From assembly GCA_020809705.1 (NCBI GenBank), contig CP085827.1:2914001-2978000 (forward strand): a DNA stretch of 64,000 bases, in the 5' to 3' direction. Below, piece by piece: positions 1 to 10,251 of this stretch; position 1 is the first letter of the stretch; the number at the start of each line of letters is the position of its first letter. The notes beneath the pieces are model-generated. The model saw only the letters and a list, made by a program, of their open reading frames with translations. It made no database searches and was not told the DNA's origin. The position numbers and the translations under genes are program-made. Origin of the DNA: Calonectria ilicicola (taxonomy: Eukaryota; Ascomycota; Sordariomycetes; Hypocreales; Nectriaceae).

Positions 1-300
1 TTAACTTTAAACACCGCTTGACAAGAACGCCAGCCGTTCCCATATGAAAATAGTATGATTAGTGCCAGGGAAGATGAGTCCTATTCTGGAAAAGGAAGCA
101 ATAAGGCGCTGCGATCCACATGCGGAATTCACCAAACTCATCAATGCGTCTGCTAGACATTGAAAGTCCGCTCCGCAATATGAAAATCGGCTTCACTTAT
201 AAACCTCCTCAGCTCACCTGGTAAATCATTCTCAGTTTCAAACCATTCTTGAACAGAAGCACGCCTCCATTTTGTATTATATATATAATACCAAGTCGCC
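1..300. other. Upstream region of the first SDR gene
   Basis: No gene is visible. An alternating AT stretch at about 276-290 lies only 11-25 bases before the ATG at 301, so it is too close to be a classical TATA box and is more likely 5' leader. Confidence 0.5.
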
Positions 301-1345
301 ATGACTGCCTACGCCCCATATGCCCTGGACCATCAGGATCCGAACGGACCAGGAGATGCTCGTCCGACTGCACTTAAGATAATCCGAGATGAGGGTCTTG
401 ATGGGAAACTCAGTGGAAAGGTTTTCCTTATCACTGGTTGTACCTCAGGAATTGGAATCGAGACCGCCCGAGCCCTTCACGCAACTGGGGCTGATGTGTA
501 CATCACTGGACGAGATGAAAAGAAAGGCCAACTAGCCGTGGAGAAAATATGTCGCGACGGAAAGCCCGGAAAGGTGGTTTTCATCCCGATGCATATGGAT
601 TCCTTGGAAGGTGTCAGGTCCGGAGTACAACGGTTTTTAAGCCTATCAACTACCATTAATGGCCTTATTTGCAATGCTGGTTAGCAATGTTTTATCCATC
701 GAACTCATATCGATCTAACTATTTATAGGTGTTGCATTTCATCCAAATGCTACCACAAAGGACGGCTTTGAGATGCATTTTGGTGTCAATCACCTTGCAC
801 ATTTTCTACTGTTTCAAGAGCTTAGGACAAATCTTACGCATTCTGCAAGCCCTGACTTCCCTTCTAGAGTTGTGATGGTCTCTTCATATTCTCACTCTGC
901 AAGCGCGCCGGACCTAAATGACGTCAACTTTCTCCAAAGAGAATATGACCCTGAAGCAGCTTATGGGTCATCAAAGACTGCAAATATATGGATGTCGAAC
1001 GAGATTGAGCGGAGATTCGGTCACCAGCACTTGCACGCGAATGCTGTACACCCCGGAGCAATTTTTACTGAAGCAGGACGTCATCTTGGAGACGCTGCCG
1101 AAAAGCTTTTCGAAATGCAGCACATGGCTCGTGTAGCTAAAAGTGCAGAACAGGGTGCGGCCACCACGGTTTGGGCCGCGGTGGCAGAAAATTGGAAGCA
1201 TCAGGGAGGTCGGTATCTGGCCGATGTACAAGAGGGTGTGCCACTGAGCAATGAAACCAATGGCGAGATAAACTTTGCTCCTCATGCATTCAATGAAAAG
1301 GCTGAGAAGGACTTGTGGGATCTTAGCTGCCGTCTCGTGGCTTGA
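301..1345 (+). CDS. Short-chain dehydrogenase/reductase, retinol-dehydrogenase-like
   Basis: Two exons, 301-679 and 729-1345, joined over a 49-bp intron (gttagc...ttatag), giving 331 aa. The intron is needed because the first frame stops at 682 directly after NAG, and splicing restores NAGVAFHPN. The Rossmann cofactor motif TGCTSGIG is at about residues 45-52, the NAG motif follows near 124-126, and the catalytic tyrosine-lysine pair appears as YGSSK in the second exon. Length and motif spacing fit the WWOX/retinol-dehydrogenase-like SDR group, which uses NADP(H) to reduce or oxidise hydrophobic alcohols and ketones. The substrate cannot be read from sequence. It is the leftmost of three SDRs in the window and may serve the cyclase cluster to its right, but 15 kb separate them, so that link is inference. 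Confidence 0.85.
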
Positions 1346-2830
1346 TATACAGGGTGAAATGAATTGAGCACACAGAGCAATAGTTTTGATAGGCGATCGC
1401 TATACCCGTTCACCGAATCGAGGTATTGTTCAGTCCTTAGAGTATTTTTGGCCAGTCTCGCAGGAGCAGGTGCCGTGACGTTTTGCCATGCATCAAATTT
1501 GACTGCATATTTAGCAAAGTCATGATTAGATAAAACCTCGACAATAGATATGTCAAAATTTGGGTCCATAAATGCGTTCAGGTACATTTGCGCATGGTCT
1601 ACTAGGACGTACCTTTGACGCGACACGTTACATGATGGAAAAATTATCTGACCTCTCAACCTGTTTTAATGGCATTGCCAAGGAGTGCAGTGAGGCAGTC
1701 CGAAAATGGTCACTTTGTGAATGATCAACCTTCATCTACTTCTCCGATAGTATGCCACCACAAATCTTCCTATGTCGACAGAAACACTTCAGCCTCTGGA
1801 AATGTAGCAGCACAGGGGAGTGCACCTTATATGTTATCTTATTGCCTTCTTGCATCGACACACTGATTGAGGGGCTTATAAACTTTTGTTCCCCATACAA
1901 GCTCATCAGATTAGTACGACAGAATTGTGGGAACTATAGTGCTTGAGAGAACGGAAGAAAGGGCACAGCGGACGGGATCGATGGCGATGGAGGCCTACCA
2001 GTTGCATTCGCACGTGGCGTGTTCCGGTGACTAAATTGCCAGGTGTCAATTTTGGCTAGAGTTGTCTTTCAGTCCGGTAGTCCGCCCTAAGACAATGGAC
2101 CTTGGTGTTTGCCAAGACTTCATGGCGCGGGTTGTAAGTGGCTGGGATGGGGAGAATCAGCCTTAGTGCGCCTCCGACGGGGCACGACGCGCTGCCAGGC
2201 CATGCTGCATTAGGCCTGCAACTTTGGTAGGACTAGGCTTGGGCATTTCTCTCAGCTGGTCAATCAATATTGGAAAATATTCCCTCACGGCGCGGCACCT
2301 CGAAAATCCGGAGCCAGAGTGCCTTGTCGAGGCACCAAGCTTAGGACCGCTATTCCTATTGTAGGTAACAATGACCCTCACCGCACTGCAAGTGACAGAC
2401 CACGGCCCAGACCAGCCCGGCCTAGCCTTGCTTATGCTTATTTTTTGTGCTGTCCACAGCCTGATCCGTAATTAGATCGTTTTGCGTACTGCCACCACCA
2501 TCACTCCCCCGCGTGGGTCTCCATTCAGCCCTGAGGCGCTGTGGGCTGCTTACGGGCTTGTCGTAGCCGCGTTGAAGTCCTACTCAGTGCAGGGCGCTTT
2601 CATTTCATACGATGTCACACGGCGTGCGGCTGCGTGGCCGAGCAGTAGACTGCGCAAGACGGCCCAGCACAGCCGTGAAGCTCTTGGCATCAACTGCAAT
2701 GGCCCCTCAGTTCTTGTCTCCCATAAGAAGGAGATGTGAGGCCCAGATTCCGGGACTCTTTCGTTCACCAGAAGCTGCCAGTTTTACTTAGTCGTCTGTT
2801 GGGGAGTGCTCTTTCAGCTCCATTGTCAAC
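1346..2830. other. Intergenic, no gene recognised
   Basis: About 1.5 kb between the SDR and the secreted hydrolase. Only short open frames on both strands occur, without family motifs or good splice signals. It presumably holds the 3' end of the SDR gene and the promoter of the hydrolase. Confidence 0.5.
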
Positions 2831-4580
2831 ATGCTTATGAACATTACAGCCCTTTTGCTGTCGTGCGGCATTGCTCAAGCATGGCCGTATGTCGGCAGTG
2901 GGACAAAGCCCAGCTCCAAGGGTCTGGAATGGAAGGATTGCCCAGATGCAATTTTGGAGGGGGCCGTAGGAGCCCAAGAATTGCAATGCACTGTCATTAA
3001 CGTACCTCTGGACTACACTAACTCTGACTCCGAGTCACTTCCACTTGCCCTAATCAAGAGTAAGGCGACGAAGAAGCCATCGAAAGGAGCTGTTCTCTAC
3101 AACCCAGGTGGGCCCGGAGGATCTGGCTTTGAAGCGGTTCTCCAGGGAGGAGCTAGCCTCGTTGAGTAAGTAAACACCCGCCTAAATCACCCTATCATAC
3201 TAATTGAGCAGTCAACTGGGGGGCCTTTTTGATGTTATTAGCTTTGATCCCAGGTAAGTTTGCTCAGGTTTATGAAGAGATTGCCGTACAGGACTAAATC
3301 AACTTTAGAGGTGTTGGAACAACCATCCCATTCAAGTGCCCTTCTTCCGACAACACCACCACTCCGAGCATCTTCCAGCGCTCCGACAACATTACTGTCC
3401 ATTTACCACACAAGGACTTATATGAAACCCTGGTTCAAGGTTGGGACAACATTGGACAGTTGACCGAAGCATGCTACAAGGCCAACAAGAAGACAGGACG
3501 ATTCATCTCAACAGCATTCGTTGCACGCGATATGCTTCAAATTGTCGATGCTCTAGACGAAGGTGGTAAAATTAGATACTGGGGAGTCTCCTACGGCACC
3601 ACCTTGGGACAAACCTTCGCGGCCATGTTCCCCGACCGTATTGAGCGCATGCTTCTGGATAGTGTCCAGTTGGCTCCCGATTACTATCAAGGCTACGCCC
3701 TCACCTCAGCGCTCGACTCAAACCGCGCCCTTTCTCATGGCTTTGAGCAATGCATCGAGGCTGGAGAGTCCAGGTGCCCATTGGCCGGTTTCGCCGACAC
3801 GGCAGAGGGTTTGATGATTGCCTATGCAGAGCTTCTTCAGTCGCTCCTGGATAACCCAAGCGATGAAAATGACCAAATTTACATGATCCTCAAATCTGAC
3901 CTCTTCTCAGCGCTCTACTCTCCGGGCTGGCTGATCCTGGCACTAAAGGGTGTCGAGCTTGCCCTTCAGGGCAACTTTACGGCACTTGTGGAGTTCCGCG
4001 AGTCTCTGCCTCTTCCCAGCAGTTTGAAGGCTGGAACCAGCGCTAAGGACGACGGGATGCTTGATCAGGCCATTCTTGGCATCACTTGCATTGACAGCGC
4101 TTTCCGCGCTGATTCTCCCGAGGAGCTATATGGCCTTATGGCGGCCATGTCCGAGATCAACCCCTTCCCTGACTTGTCCTACGCCCCCGACACCTGTGCT
4201 CAATGGAAGTTTGATGCAGCTGAGCGATACGATGGCCCATGGACAAACATCAATACAAGCTACCCCATCATGTTTGCAAACGGCCCATACGACCCCATTA
4301 CCTCCTTAAGCAATGCCTACGTAGCTTCCATTCCGTTCAAGGGCAGCAGGGTATTAAGGCACAATGGATTCGGAGTAAGTGGCCCTGTCATGTTAAGTAG
4401 AAGCGATCTATGCTAACTTGAAAACAGCATGGCGTCACAAGTCATACATCAGACTGTACAAATGCAGCCATTGCCGCGTACTTTGAGGATGGCACTTTGC
4501 CCAAGCTTGGAGCTATTTGTGAGCCTAATGAAAATGTGGTCCTGTTTGCACTAAAGGAAGCCGACCAGAAGTCTGTTTAA
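2831..4580 (+). CDS. Secreted tripeptidyl-aminopeptidase-like alpha/beta hydrolase
   Basis: Four exons: 2831-3165, 3212-3253, 3309-4374, 4428-4580, giving 531 aa. The introns (46, 55 and 53 bp) have gtaagt donors and the last has a tgctaac branch site. The N-terminus is hydrophobic up to the AQA-WP signal-peptidase-like site around residue 18, so the enzyme is probably secreted. The oxyanion-hole motif NPGGPGGSG lies near residue 92 and DPRGVG is rebuilt across two splice junctions. The nucleophile elbow GVSYGTTLG puts Ser at about 220, the acid is probably Asp in GPYDPIT (about 454), and the catalytic His is the first codon of exon 4 (GHGVTSH, about 482). This is the layout of the Streptomyces SlpD/TAP family, peptidases removing N-terminal tripeptides, though fungal members may be esterases. 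All catalytic residues are present. Confidence 0.88.
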
Positions 4581-5014
4581 GTCTATTTTAGGAGGTCATG
4601 TGTTGATGCGAGAAAATCGTTGCCTGCTATATATTTTGCACAATCCTTTTGTTTTAAGGATATTAATGACTCTTATGGCATATTCTAAGTATTTATTTAT
4701 TTTTCGTATTTTCTGACCATTTTGTCCAATGTCTTGTGCAAAGGCCATCCTGAGTTGAGTCGAACCATGAAGGTCATGTGAATATCTTGTGTGTCACGCT
4801 CCAGCCTTCCTCGTCTGGTTACCTTGAAGAGTGGTTGATGATGAAGAGGACCACAAGACGACATGAAAAAACTAGCGTGAAAAGAGTAAATTTACCTATG
4901 CGACCTTAACCTATTCAAGGATTAGATAAATACTTGGTGCTGTGATAAGGGAAGAAAAAATCTGCTTCTTGGTGCTAAAGGTAGCAGCAGTAGGATTGAG
5001 CGCCCTGGCCTCCG

Positions 5015-5065
5015 GCTTGAAGGCCTGGAATTAAAGTTGCTGTTCATTTTCCAGGACCTTCAAGC
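5015..5065. repeat. Inverted repeat, 16-bp stem
   Basis: The arm gcttgaaggcctggaa at 5015-5030 pairs with 5049-5065 except for one bulged base, leaving an 18-base loop. Both flanking genes are on the + strand, so it sits between the 3' end of one and the promoter of the next. It could be a 3'-end RNA structure or the remnant of a small foldback element. Confidence 0.65.
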
Positions 5066-5512
5066 CCCGCTCCGCTCTCAAGGAGCAGAACCCTTGCTCG
5101 TGTCAAAGTAAGACTAGTGTCGCTCGATTATTTCCTACTTCAGTTAGCACACTCCATCCCTTGACACCGTTCAAATTGATCCTTTGGTCCTCAAACATGA
5201 GCTATATCAGGACAGATTCGTATTCTGGCCTCGCCCATTATATCGGTGAGACAAATTCCTTCGAGTGTCTTAAAAGTGACTGAATTTAAGCGCATATGGG
5301 TCACGGTAAGCTCAATTAGGAAGTAATGGAGCGTCCCAGGCCAAGCCTCTTTGAATACTCAATAATAATCCTGGTCTTCTCGCCGCAACTACGAAAAAAA
5401 ACATCCTACTCTTATCGCTTGCGTACCATGAATAATGTTGCCATACGCCCCCCTCCCCAGTATACCCCTCATTTTCAAGTCAACAGTTAGGGCAGATTCT
5501 CGATCGCTCAGC

Positions 5513-5520
5513 TATATAAA
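5513..5520 (+). promoter_or_regulatory. TATA box of the HSL-type esterase
   Basis: TATATAAA lies 87 bases before the ATG at 5607, a plausible spacing for a fungal TATA box plus a short leader. Confidence 0.5.
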
Positions 5521-5606
5521 GAATTGGTCAATATAGAAAGATGCCTTTCCACAGTCATCCAACTCTTATCATTTTCTGCACTCTTTAAACGATACTTTGT
5601 TACAAA

Positions 5607-6710
5607 ATGGCGGTCGGAGCTATTCGTACGATTGCAGCTGTCTTAAATCTGACAGTGCAAATTTGCGCATTAGTACCGCTCGCAATTTTCTACTATGTGA
5701 CTCGCACACGTCCACACGGCTATACATTACACCAAGCCCTCAGTCGCAAGCTCATGTTTGATCTGATGTCATTTTATACTCGAGTTCGTTGGATCACACC
5801 CCTTCCCCTTTCCCCTGACAATCTAAAAGAACGTTTTACCCTCATTCCACCATCAACTCGCGCAAAGATCTATCGTGGTCCAACTTGTGACCCTGAAATT
5901 CATCCCACGACTCTAAGTGGCACGTGGTATCCCGCCCAACCTGATTTATCTAAATTCACGGATACGTCACAACAGTTAGGCCCTGTCCTTTTGCATTTTC
6001 ATGGAGGTGGTTATGTGGTGGGCAGTGGGCGCCCATTGGACAGCGGGTATATAGCAAATATGCTAAACCGTCATGTGGCTTCTGTGGCATTGTTTGTCGA
6101 CTATCGATTGTCATGTACACCTGAAGGCCGGTTTCCTGCAGCACTGCAAGATGCAATCTCGGCATATACCTTCCTTCTCGATCAAGGTATTCAGCCAAAG
6201 AATATCATACTCAGTGGGGATAGTGCTGGCGGTCATCTTGTGATATCCTTGTTGAAATACATCGACGAATATCTTGCATCAGAGATAACGGCTCCTAATC
6301 ACGCGCTTCTTTGGTCTCCATGGGTTGATATAGCTGGCGGAGCCAGTGCTATGGAGGTAGTCAAACGTAGCAATTACTATTCAGATTACATCCCAGCGGA
6401 ATTCGCAGAATGGGCTGTTGAATCTTTCGCCCCCAAAAACATAGTCGATCAAAATGGGCCATACATTACTCTTCTGAACAAACCATTTAAGACAGAGGCG
6501 AAATTATGGGTCCATGTTGGGACGAAAGAGGTGCTATTTGACGAGGTGGTCGAATGGGTGCGTCAGATGAGAAGCGTTGGTTGTGATATACATTTAAGGG
6601 TTGAAAGAGGCGCCCCTCATGACATAGTTGAGAGTGGACATCTTAATGGCTTTGATGCAGAATCTACAGAGGCTGCGAAAGAAGCGGGAGTCTGGTCAAG
6701 AGCAAACTAA
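5607..6710 (+). CDS. Membrane-anchored alpha/beta-hydrolase fold-3 (HSL-type) esterase
   Basis: Intronless, 367 aa, ATG in a tacaaaATGG context. Residues about 8-30 are a hydrophobic segment that probably anchors the enzyme in a membrane. The hormone-sensitive-lipase signature HFHGGGYVVGSG forms the oxyanion hole near residue 131, and GDSAGGH near 204 carries the nucleophilic Ser. An acidic residue in KEVLFDEV and a His in APHDIVESG near the C-terminus complete the triad. Such enzymes hydrolyse short-chain acyl esters, and many fungal metabolite clusters hold one that deacetylates or de-esterifies an intermediate. It sits about 9 kb left of the A-T-R/cyclase pair, so a role there is only inferred. 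Nothing suggests it is broken. Confidence 0.88.
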   Translation: MAVGAIRTIAAVLNLTVQICALVPLAIFYYVTRTRPHGYTLHQALSRKLMFDLMSFYTRVRWITPLPLSPDNLKERFTLIPPSTRAKIYRGPTCDPEIHPTTLSGTWYPAQPDLSKFTDTSQQLGPVLLHFHGGGYVVGSGRPLDSGYIANMLNRHVASVALFVDYRLSCTPEGRFPAALQDAISAYTFLLDQGIQPKNIILSGDSAGGHLVISLLKYIDEYLASEITAPNHALLWSPWVDIAGGASAMEVVKRSNYYSDYIPAEFAEWAVESFAPKNIVDQNGPYITLLNKPFKTEAKLWVHVGTKEVLFDEVVEWVRQMRSVGCDIHLRVERGAPHDIVESGHLNGFDAESTEAAKEAGVWSRAN

Positions 6711-7379
6711 ATCAAGGATTGTCTAAACCACGAAACATTTCACATATATCAGATTAAATATTAAGTAACACCTGGATATTCGCAATCTTTCTTTAGCAGA
6801 CTTTCATCTCGAACATGTTCAACTGGATGCGGTGTGCCCGAGCTTTAGGGTACCTGTCAGGGATAGTGTTTTGAGGACTAAGTAAGCGAGGACAAGGTTC
6901 CGCTAAATTGCCTGGCTCATTAAATGAACAATGCGTCGGATAGCTCGCATGGATTGCTATCTATGCCTCAGATATAAGGCATAAGCTTTTAAATTATGTC
7001 GAAGTTGTGCGGAAGAGATTGTTAAACATGAACCCTGATTCGTTTACCTTGGAAATCAAGCCATAACTTCCAGTGTTATTTAACATTATTTTTTTTAACA
7101 ATCGATTTTTTGGTGATAGTAGATCCCTGATCTACATCTGTAAAGGCTAGGGATATTGATGGCTTCATTCCGATTTAATTCTGAAGGGAGGCGGCCGTGT
7201 GGACCGAGAGACGGTAGGCGCGCGGCTCATCGCTGCGAAAATTGTCGGCGACTACGTAAAAGCGTCAGGGGCCTTGGCACCACTGCCTAAATAAACACTG
7301 GTGCTGACATCTTGAGTAGTGCAATGGAGAGCGCCCTTGTAATAGGTGTTTGTCACGGGGCGTCTCCTGTGAACCGCGA
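6711..7379. other. Intergenic, no gene recognised
   Basis: Contains AT-rich stretches and no recognisable coding sequence. I looked here for a Zn2Cys6 exon that could belong to the next gene and found none. Confidence 0.5.
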
Positions 7380-8728
7380 ATGTCAATATCAACATCCAGC
7401 TTGGTTTTCGTCACGAATCAAATCGCCACACCTTTACCTCTAAGTCTGACCACCTGCATTAGTGAGGAAATGCCTTTTGATATGCTTGCCACTTTTTTAT
7501 CTTTTATTGGAGAGGCACCATCTCCGTTTATACTGCCGTTTTCAGGACCTTCAATACGGTTTCATCTTCAGAACTCATTACCCATCCGACTTGTGGTATC
7601 TGCTATCGCTCAAGTTAGATCTCTCCAATTAAATGTGGTAGAAATATCGGATCGGTCAAATGCCATTTCATTCTTGGTTGGGCGCATGAGGCCGGAGTTC
7701 AATCATCATCTCGACAAATTCACCTATCTTGACAATACTGAGCCCTATCAGGCTCTACTTTTTTGTATCCTGCTAAGTATTCTTGAAGTTAGTTTGATTG
7801 AGATCTTCTTATAATGGATATGGGCTAATCTTAAGTAAAGACTATGACAGATGAGTCTGGTCTGCGGTATTTCTCAGTCTTGGATCAAATAGGCCGTATT
7901 CTTCAGACAACCCCGAATCTAGAAACTCATGGAAGTCTTATGGACATCTATTATTATATGGAAGGGACTCGAGCCCTGATATTCAATCAGGTTACTCTTG
8001 TTTCATATTATGAGCGACACATGGGAACCGGTCCTCTAGATGTGGATCAAGCCTCTCTCCGCAGCTTTTCGCGCATCATGATGGCATTTGCTGATGCTAA
8101 CGCCAAGTATGCCCCTGTTAAAATTTTTGATTTGTTACGACATGACTAACAAAATAAAAGGGGAGAACAGTGGTTAAAACAAGCCCGAGGAGTAGCAGGC
8201 AGTCTGTTACGTAACTCCGAGAACTCTCATGGAGGGAACGGATGTCCATCAATCAACGAGCAGCTGGTATGCAGCGGGCAAGCTGCAATTAGTCTTGGCA
8301 GAAACGTCAGCGTCATGTTAAACCGTCTCCATAATGAACTGCCTTCTGTCATGACGACTGAATTTGGTGCCCTGAGGATCGCGTTCTATTACTGCGCGCG
8401 GACTAGTCTCTCAAGGCTATTCATGGATCCACTGTGGTTGCTGATTGATGCAAACCCCCCAGCGAGAGAGGAGCCACATAGACTACTAAAATATGCGCTG
8501 CTTGCGCTGGATGTCTTGGAAAAGCGAATGCATATGGTTGGATCGGAAGCCCTTTTATACCTGCCAATGTTGATTACTATCGTGTTCGAAGTTCGCGATG
8601 TGGAACATCAGAGACGGGTTGAAAGTGCATTCAAGAGCATATATGAGAAGGGCTACGTTGTGGCGAATTCATACATTTCTGATGCTCGACTGGTTTGGAG
8701 TTACATGACGAGTAACAAGCTGAATTAA
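7380..8728 (+). CDS. Fungal-specific transcription-factor-domain protein lacking a zinc cluster
   Basis: Three exons are proposed: 7380-7776, 7851-8106, 8161-8728, giving 406 aa. Intron 1 (74 bp) has a gtattc donor, a gctaatc branch and a gacag acceptor. Intron 2 (54 bp) has a gtatgc donor, a gactaac branch and an aaaag acceptor. Both joins keep one frame through regions otherwise split by stops, which supports the model. The product is helical, and its pattern (EPYQALLF..., MEGTRALIFNQ, a Leu-rich middle, a final segment ending TSNKLN) resembles the C-terminal regulatory domain of Zn2Cys6 factors of the Fungal_trans_2 type. No CxxC cluster is encoded here or just upstream. It may act without direct DNA binding, or be the surviving part of a larger gene. 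The family call is from pattern only. Confidence 0.55.
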
Positions 8729-10238
8729 TTACCGACTGTGTACCTAGATGAACAAGGGTTTCTTTAATAATAGCTCGTTTTAGAAAAGAAAAAAAAATGG
8801 ACATGAACAACATAGATGGATTGAATGAATGTAAATGTAATGTCATTGAAAAGGCAGATATCCTATGACTAAAAAGAAATACCTAGAAATACTACTTAAT
8901 CTAATCCGTTTTTGATACAATTTTCTTATATCCACATCTGGTTACTTCATACACAGTTCATGGATTATACTCCAGCTCAGGTCTGATTGGGCCTCACTCA
9001 TTGGTATGTATCTGCCGGGAAAGCTGCCGATATAATTGAGGTAAGAGGGCCGAGGCTGTCGTCATGTAGTTGTAGCTAAGAAATCTGCAGAGTCAGCATG
9101 CTAACGTTGAATGGCCTAGTCAAGTTGGATCACACGTGTGCTATTACTAACCCGTGATCAATATCATTTCTCTCCGTCTGCCGAATATGCCTTGTTGCAT
9201 TGCCGGTGAATTCCAATCTCCGCCCTCAATTCCTCCTTCCCTAATCGTTAACCTATTTCGGAGCATCGATGGCGTGGGTAAAATACGTCAATATACGGCG
9301 GAAAGTATCGAGGCCGGAGGACGAATTTGGCACCACATATAGCAGAGCAAAGCACATCTCGGAGCCCCAGTGCAATTACTAGTAGCTAGTTTCGATACTA
9401 GCTAGTACTATTCTAAATATTGTATCCAAATCCATTCATGATGAACCTGGTTGAGACCGTGGGAAGAGGTTCGAGAACCTGAAGTGAGGGGCAGTCCCTC
9501 ACTGAAATTAAAATTAATCTAGCTAAAAGGGTGCCATGATTCCCCAGACCCACTATTGCCTCCCTCGTATTGACACCCTGGTTTTTCGGATAATGCGTCG
9601 TCGGGTGGCAACATCATCCGCAACGGGGATATAGCCCTGATGGTGTAGGAACGAATCGGATAGTCCAGAAGCTAATATTGACACACTAAGCATGTTGTGG
9701 ATGCGGAAGGGATCAATCAACGAGGACTTTTGATGGGCATGGCGTCTAACAGGGCAGGGTAGGGCTGTGACGCCCAACTGTACTATTAAAACTGATGAAA
9801 GCTGCACCGACCTGGATTCATCACAGGCGAAGCCAATTCTAAAGCCAAGCTTTAAAAGAGTTTAACCGAAAACTACAAGGATTATGCACGTCAAAAGCAC
9901 CTAAGCCTCCACTACGTCAGCACGTTTTGGGCTCGCTGCTCCGCCCTTGTCGCCATTTAACAGTATAAAAGCCCCGGACGCGTATTTGAACCACGCGGCC
10001 GCAATTTCTTTGTCTCCACTCGAGGCGCTTTCGACAGGGCACCCATGAGCCGTGTTTGCGATCCGGCTCGTCGCAAACCTGGGTTTTCGTATTGCGTATG
10101 CGAAAATCCAATCCCAGACGTCATGATGGAGCAGCTCTTAAACCACCTACCGAATTTAGCATCTGATCTACGCATATATGTAGCTATGGATTCGCCCACT
10201 CAGGTCTTTTTCGCTAACATCCTCATCACAATCCGAAA
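8729..10238. other. Intergenic and 5' leader region
   Basis: No gene is recognised. A hairpin at 9380-9407 (11-bp arms, one mismatch, 6-base loop) follows the TF-like gene. The last 280 bases hold a TATA box, an upstream open frame and a stem-loop that precede the carboxylesterase-like gene. Confidence 0.45.
9964..9970 (+). promoter_or_regulatory. TATA box upstream of the carboxylesterase-like gene
   Basis: TATAAAA lies 275 bases before the ATG at 10239, implying a long leader of roughly 240 bases if it is used. Confidence 0.4.
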
Positions 10239-10251
10239 ATGCATTCTTTAG
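10045..10251 (+). other. Upstream open frame with stem-loop in the esterase leader
   Basis: A 68-codon frame starts at 10045 and ends at 10251, overlapping the main ATG (10239) out of frame. It includes a perfect 8-bp stem, 10054-10061 with 10071-10078, around a 9-base loop. If the leader starts near the TATA box at 9964, this frame would be expected to reduce translation of the main product. It could also be chance. Confidence 0.3.

Larger units (their letters stand above)
4581..5606. other. Intergenic with a long hairpin
   Basis: No gene is visible. It contains the inverted repeat at 5015-5065 and the promoter of the HSL-type esterase. Confidence 0.5.

Noticed and set aside
2482..2739. 85-codon frame before the secreted hydrolase
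   Set aside because: No motif, lies in the promoter region, opposed by an equally long antisense frame.
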